A stretch of DNA of 64,000 bases, from assembly GCF_000372845.1 (NCBI RefSeq), contig NZ_KB889963.1, forward strand, positions 2,996,304-3,060,303, read 5' to 3'. The notes under the pieces are model-generated. The model was not told where the DNA came from, did no database searches, and worked only from the letters and a program-made list of their open reading frames with translations. The DNA comes from Methylocystis rosea SV97. Lineage in GTDB: Bacteria; Pseudomonadota; Alphaproteobacteria; Rhizobiales; Beijerinckiaceae. Of this stretch, positions 1 to 8,485 are shown one piece after another; within the stretch, counting starts at the first letter, position 1, and each line of letters opens with the position of its first letter. A program made the position numbers and the translations under genes.

Positions 1-8
1 CGGCCGTC

Positions 9-37
9 CTGTCGCATAGGCGTCATGAGCCTGTCAT
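9..37 (+). promoter_or_regulatory. Candidate Pho box (three 7-bp direct repeats)
   Basis: CTGTCGC (9-15), GCGTCAT (20-26) and CTGTCAT (31-37) recur with an exact 11-bp period and 4-bp spacers. This is the architecture of PhoB boxes (CTGTCAT, 4 bp, CTGTCAT), here one and a half boxes long. It lies about 145 bp upstream of a phosphate-binding-protein gene, which is the expected target. The repeats are seen directly; PhoB control is inferred. Confidence 0.6.
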
Positions 38-180
38 TTCGCCGAGCGAAATTGCGGCGAAAGCAAGAGCGTCTCACACAACATTCGCGCGGGCCATCCC
101 ACGCCGTCTCCACGTCGATCGCGCGCTTGCCGCGGCGAAGTGGTTTCGGCCGCAATGATTTGATGCAACGGAGAAATGCC

Positions 181-1152
181 ATGAAACTGCGAGCCCTCTC
201 CGCCGCCGTCGCGGCTTTCGTGGTTTTGGCCGCCGGCGCTGTTGCGCTCGATCTGGAGCTCTCCCCCTACAAGGTCGTCAACGGACTGTCGGGAAAATTG
301 AAGTCGGTCGGCTCGGACACGATGCATCACGAAATGGAGCTCTGGGCCGAAGGGTTTCAATCGATCTACCCGAATGTGTCGATCGAACTTGTCGGCAAGG
401 GTTCGAACACGGCGCCGCCGGCGCTGCTCTCGGGAGAAGCTCAGCTTGGGCCGATGTCGCGGCAGATGAACCCCGATGAAATCGGGGCCTTCCAGGCGAA
501 ATATGGCTACAAGCCGACGGCGGTTCTGGTCGCGATCGACGCCTTGGCGATATATGTCCACAAGGACAACCCGCTCCAATGCATCAGCATGGAGCAACTT
601 GAGCGGGTTTTCGCCGCCGACCCGAAAAGCGGCGGCGGCAAGAGCATCCTTACCTGGGGCGAACTTGGCCTCACTGGCGAATGGGCGGCTAAGCCCATTG
701 CTCTGCAGAGTCGAAATGCTTTGTCCGGCACCTATAAATATTTCAAACAGCACGCCCTGGCCGGCGCCGACTTCAAAGACACCGTACAAATGCAGGTTGG
801 CTCTGAAGCCGTCGTCAGCGAAGTGACGAAGGACAAATACGCGATGGGCTACTCCGGCATCGGCTACAAGACGACCGGAGTTCGCGCGGTTCCGCTGTCG
901 TCCGGCAAGAGCTGCTATGACGCCTCCTTCGACAACACCTACTCGCGCAAATATCCGCTGGCGCGGGGTCTCTTTATCTACCTGCTGAAGGACCCAAAGA
1001 AGCCGATCGACGCGCTCAGCGGCGAATTCGTCTCATATGTGCTTTCGAGAGATGGCCAGACCCAGGCGAAAAAAGGCGGCTACTATCCGATCACCCGCAA
1101 CATTCGCGAGCATGAGCTGACGCGCCTCGGCCTACTCGCATCGGCGAACTGA
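181..1152 (+). CDS. PstS-like phosphate ABC transporter substrate-binding protein
   Basis: This 323-residue protein should bind phosphate in the periplasm for ABC import or sensing. A signal peptide covers residues 1-22 (cleavage near GAVA/LD). The mature chain has the SVGSDTM motif (residues 42-48) and a SRNALSGTYKYF segment near 177-188, both typical of the PBP-like PstS phosphate-binding fold. The ATG at 181 follows GGAGAAATGCC and directly precedes the signal peptide, so it is preferred over ATG codons further upstream. No pstCAB genes follow; the next gene is on the other strand, so the protein is an orphan here. The Pho-box repeats upstream suggest phosphate control. Confidence 0.85.
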   Translation: MKLRALSAAVAAFVVLAAGAVALDLELSPYKVVNGLSGKLKSVGSDTMHHEMELWAEGFQSIYPNVSIELVGKGSNTAPPALLSGEAQLGPMSRQMNPDEIGAFQAKYGYKPTAVLVAIDALAIYVHKDNPLQCISMEQLERVFAADPKSGGGKSILTWGELGLTGEWAAKPIALQSRNALSGTYKYFKQHALAGADFKDTVQMQVGSEAVVSEVTKDKYAMGYSGIGYKTTGVRAVPLSSGKSCYDASFDNTYSRKYPLARGLFIYLLKDPKKPIDALSGEFVSYVLSRDGQTQAKKGGYYPITRNIREHELTRLGLLASAN

Positions 1153-1178
1153 CACAGGCGAAGGCCAGGAGCGCCCGG

Positions 1179-1952
1179 TCACTGACAAATGCGGTAGCTG
1201 CCATTCGATCCGTGGCGCTCGATGTCGAAGTGAAGATGGCTTGCGTGATAGGGATCTGATCCAGGGCCAAGGACAGTGGTGAACCAGCCGCACGCCGCCG
1301 TTCTTAACGCCTTGACGTAAGCGATCGATTGAGCATCCGGCTGAGCGTCGATGCCGACTTTTCGACCGTCCGAGAAGTCGAATGCGGCGATGTCGAGAGC
1401 GAGCCCTTTGGCGTGTGCGCTGAGCTTGGCCCCGTTATCGTGATTGCGGCCGCGGCATTCGTAGCCCGAGCCTGTGTCAATCGCGACGAGCGACGCGCCC
1501 ATCGTCCCGGCGCCGAGCGGCGACAGCAGATTTTTCACGTAATCGGAAAATTGCAGCGCGAAGGCGCAGCCCAGGAGCGGCTTTGCCTTGAGCGCGACGC
1601 CCTGTTTGCCGACCGTGACTGAAAGAAGACGGACCGGCGCCTCGATCGCACACCCGTCAAGCGCGCCGGCAGGCGCTTGGGCGGGTTCGAAAGCGACGCC
1701 AGCCGCGCGCAGATTCGCCATGCAATCCTCGGCGGAATCGGTCTCCACACGCGGCGGCTTATCGCCTGCCTCAGGCTTCGCCTCGGGTAAGGGGACGGTC
1801 TGAAATGCCGGTCGCCGTGGAGGCGTCGGCGCGTCGATCGCCCCAGCGGAAGTTGCGACACCGCTCAACGCCAGAGCGAGCGCAACCTCGACCGTCCAGC
1901 GTACAAGCTCGCGAGAGATCGTCGTCCTCATCATCGCCTCTAGCCGCGCCAT
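1179..1952 (-). CDS. Extensin-like family protein (exported)
   Basis: This 257-residue protein has an N-terminal signal segment (residues 20-38), a Pro-rich linker (41-65) and an extensin-like C-terminal domain (about 77-257). The domain contains SAHAKGLALD (178-187) and HLHFD (239-243). These resemble the SxHxxGxAxD and HxH metal-binding motifs of LAS-type peptidases, so zinc-dependent peptidoglycan or cell-wall hydrolysis is possible but inferred. Cysteines at 101, 129, 166, 221 and 256 suggest periplasmic disulfides. The ATG pair at 1934/1931 is an alternative start just before the signal peptide. The gene is divergent from the PHA-system gene at 2004. Confidence 0.8.
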   Translation of the reverse strand: MARLEAMMRTTISRELVRWTVEVALALALSGVATSAGAIDAPTPPRRPAFQTVPLPEAKPEAGDKPPRVETDSAEDCMANLRAAGVAFEPAQAPAGALDGCAIEAPVRLLSVTVGKQGVALKAKPLLGCAFALQFSDYVKNLLSPLGAGTMGASLVAIDTGSGYECRGRNHDNGAKLSAHAKGLALDIAAFDFSDGRKVGIDAQPDAQSIAYVKALRTAACGWFTTVLGPGSDPYHASHLHFDIERHGSNGSYRICQ

Positions 1953-2003
1953 TCTTCTAATCCCGCAGAGGGGCGCCTACATTGGGGCGAGTGGAGGAAC
2001 CCA

Positions 2004-2357
2004 ATGTCGAACGCCATCACCGTCACAGTGCCGCACGATCTCGGCGTCGAAGCGGCGAAAGCCCGCGTCTCCGAACAGCTGGCGAAAATGCAGCGCGAAT
2101 ATGTGGACAAGGTCGCGCATTCCGAAGTCACCTGGGCCGGCGACGTCGGGACGGTTCGCGTGACGGCGCTCGGTCAGACGGCGACGGCGCAGATCACCGT
2201 GCTGAAGGATTTGCTGCGCATTGACGTTCAGCTGCCCTGGGTGTTGGCGGCTATTTCCGGCAAGCTGCAGCAATTCATCTCGAGCAACGCCGGCGATGCC
2301 TTGCGCATCGGCCAAGCGACGAAAAACGACGCTAGCGCCGCGCGTAAAACACCGTAA
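2004..2357 (+). CDS. Polyhydroxyalkanoic acid system family protein
   Basis: This 117-residue protein matches the PHA granule-associated small-protein family: an N-terminal VTVPHDLGVEAAKARV strand-helix, a central TVRVTALGQTATAQITV hairpin, and an amphipathic C-terminal helix (AISGKLQQFI). Family members accompany polyhydroxyalkanoate metabolism, but their molecular role is poorly defined and no phaC/phaR neighbour is seen. The ATG follows a GGAGGAACCCA ribosome-binding site. The 3' end overlaps the convergent methyltransferase gene by 26 bp. Confidence 0.75.
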   Translation: MSNAITVTVPHDLGVEAAKARVSEQLAKMQREYVDKVAHSEVTWAGDVGTVRVTALGQTATAQITVLKDLLRIDVQLPWVLAAISGKLQQFISSNAGDALRIGQATKNDASAARKTP

Positions 2358-3027
2358 AGCGATGGCGTTTCCAGCCAATATCCGCGTAACGGAATCCCGC
2401 GTCTTCGAGCCAGGCGATCTGATCTGCAAAGGTCGCGCTACGATCGAGTTCCGCGCGCTTTCTCGCCGCCGCGAAATCATCGGCGGCGATTCCTGAGCCT
2501 TGGACATCCGCTTCCCAGCGGCGCTGATAGGCGTCCTCGATCTCGTGCGTCGCGCCGAGCGACTGGTCGGCGTTGAGGAACACGCCGCCGGGTCTCAGCG
2601 CATCATGAATCCGCCGGAAGAGGCGGCGCTTCGCCTCATCTTCGAGATGGTGGATGGAGAGCGCTGAGACGACGGCGTCGACCGGTCCAGGGAGCGGCGC
2701 GGTTGCATAGTCGGCGAGCGACAGGCGCAGGCGGGCGCCGTAAATCGCAAGCCGTTCGCGCGCCGCATCGAGCATCTTCGGCGCGAGATCGACACCTTCG
2801 ACCTGCGCGCCGGGAAACCGGTTGAGAATCATTTCCGACAAGAGACCGGTGCCGACGCCAAGATCGACGCATCGAAATTCCCTTTGACCGACGGCCTCTT
2901 CGAGAAGATCGAGCGTGGTCCCGTAGAAGGCGTCGAAATGCGGAATGAGTTTGCGCCGCAGCGCGTCATAGCCGGGAACGGCATTTTCGAAAGCGGCGCG
3001 CAGCACGTCGAAATTCGCTTCGGTCAT
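2332..3027 (-). CDS. Class I SAM-dependent methyltransferase
   Basis: This 231-residue protein has a Rossmann-type methyltransferase core: motif I CVDLGVGTGLLSEM near residues 53-66, the acidic GVDLAPKML loop after strand 2, and VDAVVSALSIHHLEDEAK (motif IV/post-I, with IHHL typical of small-molecule methyltransferases). Substrate is unknown. The ATG at 3027 is chosen because the homologous region starts at MTEANFDVLRAAFE; upstream in-frame codons look like linker sequence. It is the last gene in the direction of the aromatic amino acid set, 41 bp after the dehydrogenase, and may be co-transcribed with it. Confidence 0.8.
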   Translation of the reverse strand: MTEANFDVLRAAFENAVPGYDALRRKLIPHFDAFYGTTLDLLEEAVGQREFRCVDLGVGTGLLSEMILNRFPGAQVEGVDLAPKMLDAARERLAIYGARLRLSLADYATAPLPGPVDAVVSALSIHHLEDEAKRRLFRRIHDALRPGGVFLNADQSLGATHEIEDAYQRRWEADVQGSGIAADDFAAARKRAELDRSATFADQIAWLEDAGFRYADIGWKRHRFTVFYARR

Positions 3028-3068
3028 ATCTGATTCCCGTAAAGACCGCGGCCGTGGAGAGACGGTTT

Positions 3069-3992
3069 TCACCGCCCTTCCGCTCGCCGTCCGAAGTCGG
3101 GCGCAGCCGTGTCCTGGCCCTGCTCGATGATCGAGCGGCGGATGTCGCGCGTGCGCGAGAAGAACTCCAGCAATCCTTCCCCGTCGCCCCGTCGGATCAT
3201 CCGCTGCAGCACGCTGAGATCCTCGTTGAAGCGTCCGAGCATCTGCAGGACGGCGTCCTTATTGGCGAGGAAGATGTCTCGCCACATGATGGGATCGGAG
3301 GCGGCGATGCGCGTGAAATCGCGAAAGCCGGACGCTGAGAATTTGATGACCTCGGAACGCGTCTCGTCGCCGAAATCATCCGCCGTGCCGACGATGTTAT
3401 AAGCGATGAGATGCGGTAGATGGCTCGTGAGCGCGAGCACGGCGTCATGATGCGCGACGCTCATCGTCTCGACGTTGGCCCCCAAACGCATCCAGAATTT
3501 CGTCAGCTTTTCCACGGCTGCGGCGTCGGCGTTCTCGGGCGGCGTGAGGATGCACCAACGATTTTGAAACAGCATGGCGAATCCTGCGTCCGGCCCGGAG
3601 AACTCCGTGCCGGCGATCGGATGGGCGGGAATGAAGCGCGCGGGTTCGGTAAGATGCGGCGTCATCTGCGCGACGACGGCGCCTTTCACCGAGCCGACGT
3701 CGGAAAGAACGGCGCCCTTTTGCAGATGCGGCGCGAGGCTTTGCGCGACGTCGCCGCAAGCGCCGACAGGCGTGCACACGATGACGAGATCGGCTCCACC
3801 AACCGCCTGCGCATAATCTTGTGTCGCAACGTCGGCGAGACCGAGTTCGCTGGCGCGGCTGACGACCTGAGGCGATGAATCCATCACCGCGACATGCCGC
3901 GCCGCGCCGAATTGGCGCGCCGCGCGCGCGATCGACGAGCCGATGAGCCCGACGCCGATCAGCGCCAGGCGTTCACAAGCAGGATCAGCCAT
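3069..3992 (-). CDS. Prephenate/arogenate dehydrogenase family protein (TyrA/TyrC)
   Basis: This 307-residue NAD(P)-dependent dehydrogenase catalyses the oxidative decarboxylation step of tyrosine synthesis. The N-terminal Rossmann motif GVGLIG (residues 13-18) is followed by conserved stretches such as VGSVKG and the HPIAGTE signature of the family; the C-terminal half is the all-helical dimer domain. The ATG at 3992 overlaps the end of the upstream hisC-type gene by 8 bp, which indicates translational coupling. With the chorismate mutase and aminotransferase upstream it forms a compact Tyr/Phe pathway unit. Prephenate versus arogenate preference cannot be read from the sequence. Confidence 0.9.
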   Translation of the reverse strand: MADPACERLALIGVGLIGSSIARAARQFGAARHVAVMDSSPQVVSRASELGLADVATQDYAQAVGGADLVIVCTPVGACGDVAQSLAPHLQKGAVLSDVGSVKGAVVAQMTPHLTEPARFIPAHPIAGTEFSGPDAGFAMLFQNRWCILTPPENADAAAVEKLTKFWMRLGANVETMSVAHHDAVLALTSHLPHLIAYNIVGTADDFGDETRSEVIKFSASGFRDFTRIAASDPIMWRDIFLANKDAVLQMLGRFNEDLSVLQRMIRRGDGEGLLEFFSRTRDIRRSIIEQGQDTAAPDFGRRAEGR

Positions 3993-5115
3993 GAACGCCT
4001 GCTTGCGCGTCTTGCCGCACGCGGGCGCTCTGCATGAATTCAGCAAGCGCTTCGACGACGCGTTCATTCGCCTCCTGCGCGCCGACGGTGAGCCGCAGGA
4101 ATTCCCCCATGCCATAGGCGCCGATGGCGCGCAGCACCAGGCCGCGCGACATGAGGAAGCGGTCGGCGTCGAGCGCCGTCAATCCCGGCGCTTCTAGGAA
4201 ACGTATGGCGACGAAATTGGCGACGCTCGGCAGAACGTCGAGGCCGAGCGCGGAAATTTCTCGCGAGAGCCACGGCAGCCAGCGGTCATTATGCGCGATC
4301 GCCGCGTCGAGATGCGCGCGATCCGACAGAGCGGCGATCGCCGCTGCTGAACCCGCGCTCGAAACATTGAAGGGCGAGCGGATTCGGTTCAGCGCGTCGA
4401 TCACATGCGCGGGTCCATAGGCCCATCCAACGCGCAGGCCTGCGAGGCCGTAGATTTTCGAGAAGGTGCGGGTCATCACGACATTTTCATACGCATCGAC
4501 CAACGCGACGCCCGCTTCGTAATCCTCGCGCAGGACATATTCGGCATAGGCGGAGTCGAGCACGAGCAACACATGCGCGGGCAGCGAACGCGCCAGCCGC
4601 GAGACTTCATTCGCCGGCAAAAACGTTCCCGTCGGATTGTTCGGATTGGCGAGAAAAACGATCTTTGTTCTCTCGCCCACACAGGCAAGGAGCGCGTCAA
4701 CTTCCGCTGTGTAGTTCCTCTCCGGAGCGACAACCGGCGTTCCCCCCGCGGCGAGAGTGACGATCTTGTACTCAAGGAACCCATGCTGGCTGTAGACCCC
4801 CTCGTCGCCGGGCCCGATGTAGGCGAGCGCAAGCAGCTCCAGAAGATTGTCCGAGCCGGCGCCGGCGATGATTCGGTCTGGGTTCAGCGCGTAACGCTCG
4901 CCGATCGCCTCGCGCAGGGCGCGCGAGGAGCCTTCGGGATAAAGCGCCATATGGTCCGCCATTCCGCGCAGGGCCTCTATGGCGCGGGGAGATGGCCCGA
5001 GCGGGGTCTCATTGGCCGACAGTTTGAACACGCGCGCGACGCCCGGCGCGGCGCTCCTGCCGGGCACGTAAGCGTCGATCGCGAGAACGGTTGAACGGGG
5101 GGTGGGCTTGGTCAT
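3985..5115 (-). CDS. hisC: HisC-type histidinol-phosphate/aromatic aminotransferase
   Basis: This 376-residue class I/II PLP-dependent aminotransferase shows NPNNPTG (158-164), DSAYAEYV (187-194) and the PLP-binding SK in [14 protein letters not shown] (Lys220). All are signatures of HisC. Because it sits between chorismate mutase and prephenate/arogenate dehydrogenase, it may work mainly as an aromatic aminotransferase (HisC2 role), transaminating prephenate or hydroxyphenylpyruvate; that is contextual inference. The ATG at 5115 begins 2 bp after the mutase stop; a TTG two codons upstream is less likely. Confidence 0.88.
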   Translation of the reverse strand: MTKPTPRSTVLAIDAYVPGRSAAPGVARVFKLSANETPLGPSPRAIEALRGMADHMALYPEGSSRALREAIGERYALNPDRIIAGAGSDNLLELLALAYIGPGDEGVYSQHGFLEYKIVTLAAGGTPVVAPERNYTAEVDALLACVGERTKIVFLANPNNPTGTFLPANEVSRLARSLPAHVLLVLDSAYAEYVLREDYEAGVALVDAYENVVMTRTFSKIYGLAGLRVGWAYGPAHVIDALNRIRSPFNVSSAGSAAAIAALSDRAHLDAAIAHNDRWLPWLSREISALGLDVLPSVANFVAIRFLEAPGLTALDADRFLMSRGLVLRAIGAYGMGEFLRLTVGAQEANERVVEALAEFMQSARVRQDAQAGVHG

Positions 5116-5117
5116 GA

Positions 5118-5996
5118 TCAATCGCCTGGCGCGAAGACGCCGCTGCGCGCGTCGTTAAGCTGGAAGCGCATCGCATGGCTGCCGATCACGTCGACGCGCG
5201 CGCCCTCCACCCCCGCTTCGGCCAACGCTTTGGCGAAGGATTGGGCGTCGGCGTCGCCGGCGGCCGCGACAAGCAGCGCGAGCCCTTCCGGATGGGGGGC
5301 GCTCGCGAGGATTTCGCCTTTGAGCGTCTGAAAAGCGGCGGGCAGCGCGTGCGTCCAGCGCGCCAGGCCGACCGCATAAAGCGTCACGCCTTGCGCCATT
5401 GCGTCGGCCGGAAGCCGCGCGACGACGAACATCGGCAGACCCGCAGGATGATTCGGCCGCTCAACGAAAGGCAGGCGCGCGATGATCTTGGGAGCGCCAT
5501 CGCCAACGAGGCGCATCCACCAGGCGCCATCCGACAGGCCGCCCGTCGCGCGCAAGATCCCCAGATCGCCGGTCGACGCGGCGACCGCTTCGATCACCGC
5601 GCCGGCGCCGTGATGCGCGACATAGGGAACGGTGAACCCGAAGTGGAAGCGCGCCGAATCGCGCATCTGCGCGTCGCCGCCGGAATCATCGGCATGCACC
5701 GAATAATTCGCCTGAACATAGGTGAAGGTCGAGACGATGACGCGCCAAACGCCTTCGACGGCGTCGAGCGGCAGGAGCCCCTGATGACGCTCGACCAGCG
5801 CACGCATCATTTGCGCCTCGCGATCGGGTCGAAAGGCGCAGCCGACGCCCTGCGCGCGCTTCACGGCGATCAGCCGGTCGATGATCTCGCCGCGCTCCAT
5901 CAACAGCCGATGCATGTCGCGATCGATCCGGTCGATCTCGTCGCGCAATTCGGCAAGCGTGTCCGCGGCGGGCATGAGCAAAGGCGCATTCTGCAT
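5118..5996 (-). CDS. Chorismate mutase with C-terminal PheA-like extension
   Basis: This 292-residue protein starts with an AroQ-type chorismate mutase domain (about residues 14-95). The helical [18 protein letters not shown] and the following RLIAVKR segment carry the usual Arg/Lys active-site pattern. The remaining 190 residues form an alpha-proteobacterial extension distantly like a prephenate dehydratase/ligand-binding region, but I do not see the full dehydratase motifs. It therefore likely converts chorismate to prephenate as first gene of the tyr/phe operon (mutase-aminotransferase-dehydrogenase). The ATG is followed directly by the conserved N-terminus. Confidence 0.8.
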   Translation of the reverse strand: MQNAPLLMPAADTLAELRDEIDRIDRDMHRLLMERGEIIDRLIAVKRAQGVGCAFRPDREAQMMRALVERHQGLLPLDAVEGVWRVIVSTFTYVQANYSVHADDSGGDAQMRDSARFHFGFTVPYVAHHGAGAVIEAVAASTGDLGILRATGGLSDGAWWMRLVGDGAPKIIARLPFVERPNHPAGLPMFVVARLPADAMAQGVTLYAVGLARWTHALPAAFQTLKGEILASAPHPEGLALLVAAAGDADAQSFAKALAEAGVEGARVDVIGSHAMRFQLNDARSGVFAPGD

Positions 5997-6047
5997 GGCG
6001 CACTCTCTTAGGCCAGCGCGCGACAGGAGGCAACGAAGGGACGGGGT

Positions 6048-6374
6048 TCAAACGATGCCAAGAAAAAGCGCGAGCGCCCTGTTTACCCGCAACAGCAGCG
6101 CATCGTCAGCCTCCCCAATCACCTCTCCGATTTTTGACGACGGGACGACCGTGAGCTTGTCGACGGCAATCTGAGACGCTTGTCGCAGCCCGTTGCGAGC
6201 AGAAGGCTCGACATCGAGGCGGAATAAGTCTGCATCGCCACGCAGAGTAGTGGTCAACGGGCAAATCACGACTGACGGCAGTTCCGCGAAGAGATCACTT
6301 TGCACGACCAGAGCGGGGCGCGGCTTGCCATAGTCTCCCGAGGTCGCCACAACCACGAATGCGCCACGCCGCAT
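6048..6374 (-). CDS. MazF/PemK family type II toxin
   Basis: This 108-residue protein has the PemK/MazF endoribonuclease fold signature: RRGAFVVVATSGDYGKPRPA at the N-terminus (the GDYGKPRPALVVQSD block), then SVVICPLTTTL, and QIAVDKLTVVP in the C-terminal half. Family members cleave mRNA at short motifs and are inhibited by a cognate antitoxin. Its ATG overlaps the stop of the upstream antitoxin in TAATG, so expression is probably translationally coupled. Upstream ATG codons inside the antitoxin gene were rejected. It sits between recN and the chorismate mutase. Confidence 0.85.
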   Translation of the reverse strand: MRRGAFVVVATSGDYGKPRPALVVQSDLFAELPSVVICPLTTTLRGDADLFRLDVEPSARNGLRQASQIAVDKLTVVPSSKIGEVIGEADDALLLRVNRALALFLGIV

Positions 6375-6610
6375 TAGTCCTCGGGCCACTCATACATGCT
6401 TGCCACAAATTGCATGATCTCGTCGCCAGCGGGATCATGAATGGCGACAGCGCGGGCCTGCCGATGGCACTTTTCAATAAAATCCGGTGCGCGGCTATCC
6501 GGCGCCCAGATTTGCACCGGCCGCAATCCGGCGGCGCGCATCCTTTGGCGGTAGCTGGCCATCCGAGTGCGCGGAGGCACGGGTTTGTCGTTCTTGGGCC
6601 GGCGGGACAT
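6374..6610 (-). CDS. MazE-type antitoxin (DUF3018 family)
   Basis: This 78-residue protein carries the conserved RMRAAGLRPVQIWAPDSR segment of DUF3018 antitoxins, which pair with MazF-like toxins. The N-terminal half is basic and should bind DNA; the acidic C-terminus ending EWPED probably wraps the toxin. It is the first gene of a two-gene operon, overlapping the toxin by one base. A perfect palindrome lies 20 bp upstream of its start and is a natural autoregulation site. Confidence 0.85.
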   Translation of the reverse strand: MSRRPKNDKPVPPRTRMASYRQRMRAAGLRPVQIWAPDSRAPDFIEKCHRQARAVAIHDPAGDEIMQFVASMYEWPED

Positions 6611-6629
6611 GCCAACGATCCAGGTTATC

Positions 6630-6641
6630 GTAACATGTTAC
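6630..6641. promoter_or_regulatory. Palindromic operator candidate upstream of mazE-type gene
   Basis: GTAACATGTTAC is a perfect 12-bp palindrome 20 bp upstream of the antitoxin start. A second inverted repeat, GTCAC-N10-GTGAC (6659-6678), lies just beyond it, close to the recN stop. Antitoxins of MazE type usually repress their own promoter by binding such repeats. The repeats are seen; the function is inferred. Confidence 0.5.
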
Positions 6642-6693
6642 TCCAGGCCATTATCTTTGTCACGTCAAAATCTGTGACGGCGCCGCTTCCTTT

Positions 6694-8373
6694 TCAGCCC
6701 GCCCCTTCCAGCAACCGCGCCGCGGCGGCGCGCGCTTCTTCGGTGATGGCGGCCCCCGACAGCATGCGGGCGATCTCCTCGCGCCGCTCGCCCTCGGCAA
6801 GCACCGCGACGCTGGTCGCGACGCGCTTGTCCTTACCGGTCTTCGCCGGCGCGCCCTTGCTGATGCGCAGATGCTGGCCGGCGCGCGCGGCGACCTGCGG
6901 CGCATGGGTGACGGCGAGCACCTGCGCGCGCGCGGCGAGACGCGCCAGCCGCTGACCCATGGCGTCGGCCACGGCGCCGCCGACGCCCGTGTCGATTTCG
7001 TCGAAAACCAGCGTCGGCGCCGAGCCGCGATCGGCGAGCACGACCTTTAAGGCCAGCATGAAGCGCGCGAGTTCGCCGCCCGACGCGACCTTGGTCAGCG
7101 GACCCGGGCGCGAGCCCGGATTGGTCTGCACCCAGAATTCGACGCGGTCGATTCCTTCCGGCCCTGCGGACTCGGCGTCGCTCGTCACCTGCGTCGAAAA
7201 ATGCGCGCCCTCCAACCGCAGCGGCTTCAACTCGGCGTCGACCAGCGCATCGAGTTTCTTCGCCGCTGCGCGGCGCGCCGCGGACAGGGCCAAGGCCGCT
7301 TCGTCATAGGATTGCTTGGCGTCCGCAAGCGCGCGCCCCAGCGCGACCAGTCGCGCTTCGGACGCGTCGAGCGCGGCGATGTCATTGGCGAATTTTTCTT
7401 CAAGCTTCGCAAGGTCGGCGACCGCGACCTGATGCTTGCGCGCGGCGCCGCGCAGCGCGAACAGCCGCCCCTCGACCCGCTCCAATTCCGCCGGATCGAA
7501 TTTCGTCTCAGTGAGCGCCCGCTCCAGCGCCTCCTCGGCAAGGCCCAAGGCATCGACAGCCTGCGTCAAGGCGCGCGCAGGCGCGTCCAGCAGTTGCGGC
7601 GCCTGCGTCAGACGCCGCTCCAATCGCCGCGCCGCCTGAGCGATTTCCCGCGCCGGCGATCCGTCATTTGAAAACGCCGAGAGCGCGTCGGAGATATCCG
7701 AAGCGACCTTTTCGGCGCGCTGCATGAAGAGCCGCCGTTCGGCGAGCGTCTCTTCCTCGCCCTCCTGCGGCGCGAGCTCCGAAAGCTCGGCGTGAGCATG
7801 GCGCAGGTAGTCGGCGTCGGCGCGCGCCTTGGCGATGCGCGCCTCTTCTTCAACAAGCGCGCGGCGCGCCGCCTGCCAGGCGCCGTAGCGCGCGCGCACT
7901 TCATTCGCTTGCGCGACGAGGCCGCCATGCGCGTCGACAAGCGCGCGATGCGCATTCGGATCCACGAGCGCGCGTTCATCGTGCTGACAATGAATCTCGA
8001 CGAGTTCGCGCCCAATCGCGCGCAGCGCCTGCGCCGTCGCCGGCTGGTCATTCACAAAGGCGCGGGTGCGCCCGTCCGCCGCCTGCACGCGGCGCAACAC
8101 CAGCTCGTCCTCGCTCGCCAGTCCGAATTCGCGCGCCGCAAGATGCGCGGGATGATTCGCGGGCGTATCGAACGCCGCCGTCACCTGGCCCTGTTCGCAA
8201 CCGGCGCGCACGAGCGACGCGTCCCCCCGACCCCCGAGCGCCAGCACGAAGGCGTCGAGCAAGATCGATTTTCCCGCCCCGGTCTCTCCCGTGAGCGTCG
8301 TCAGGCCCGGCGCGAATTCCAGGTCGAGCGCGTCGATCAGCACGATGTCGCGAATGGAAAGACGGACCAGCAT
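6694..8373 (-). CDS. recN: DNA repair protein RecN
   Basis: This 559-residue SMC-like ATPase acts in double-strand-break repair. Walker A GETGAGKS is at residues 29-36 in the N-terminal head. Two long Arg/Ala-rich coiled-coil arms follow, then the C-terminal head with SGGELARFMLALK (ABC signature) and LVFDEIDTGVGG (Walker B). The ATG at 8373 starts at the conserved MLVRLSIRDIVLID; further in-frame ATGs upstream add a sequence unlike RecN. It lies downstream of bamD, as in many alphaproteobacteria, but ligA, often next, is not here; a toxin-antitoxin pair follows. Confidence 0.95.
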   Translation of the reverse strand: MLVRLSIRDIVLIDALDLEFAPGLTTLTGETGAGKSILLDAFVLALGGRGDASLVRAGCEQGQVTAAFDTPANHPAHLAAREFGLASEDELVLRRVQAADGRTRAFVNDQPATAQALRAIGRELVEIHCQHDERALVDPNAHRALVDAHGGLVAQANEVRARYGAWQAARRALVEEEARIAKARADADYLRHAHAELSELAPQEGEEETLAERRLFMQRAEKVASDISDALSAFSNDGSPAREIAQAARRLERRLTQAPQLLDAPARALTQAVDALGLAEEALERALTETKFDPAELERVEGRLFALRGAARKHQVAVADLAKLEEKFANDIAALDASEARLVALGRALADAKQSYDEAALALSAARRAAAKKLDALVDAELKPLRLEGAHFSTQVTSDAESAGPEGIDRVEFWVQTNPGSRPGPLTKVASGGELARFMLALKVVLADRGSAPTLVFDEIDTGVGGAVADAMGQRLARLAARAQVLAVTHAPQVAARAGQHLRISKGAPAKTGKDKRVATSVAVLAEGERREEIARMLSGAAITEEARAAAARLLEGAG

Positions 8374-8485
8374 GAGGCGTTGCTCAAATGCCCTGGGCGC
8401 GCACATGCGCCGGAAGCCGCGCATCGGCGACGCGCGGACGGCCCTCGATTATAGTCGCCAGCGCCCTTTTCCAAACGGAGATTTT

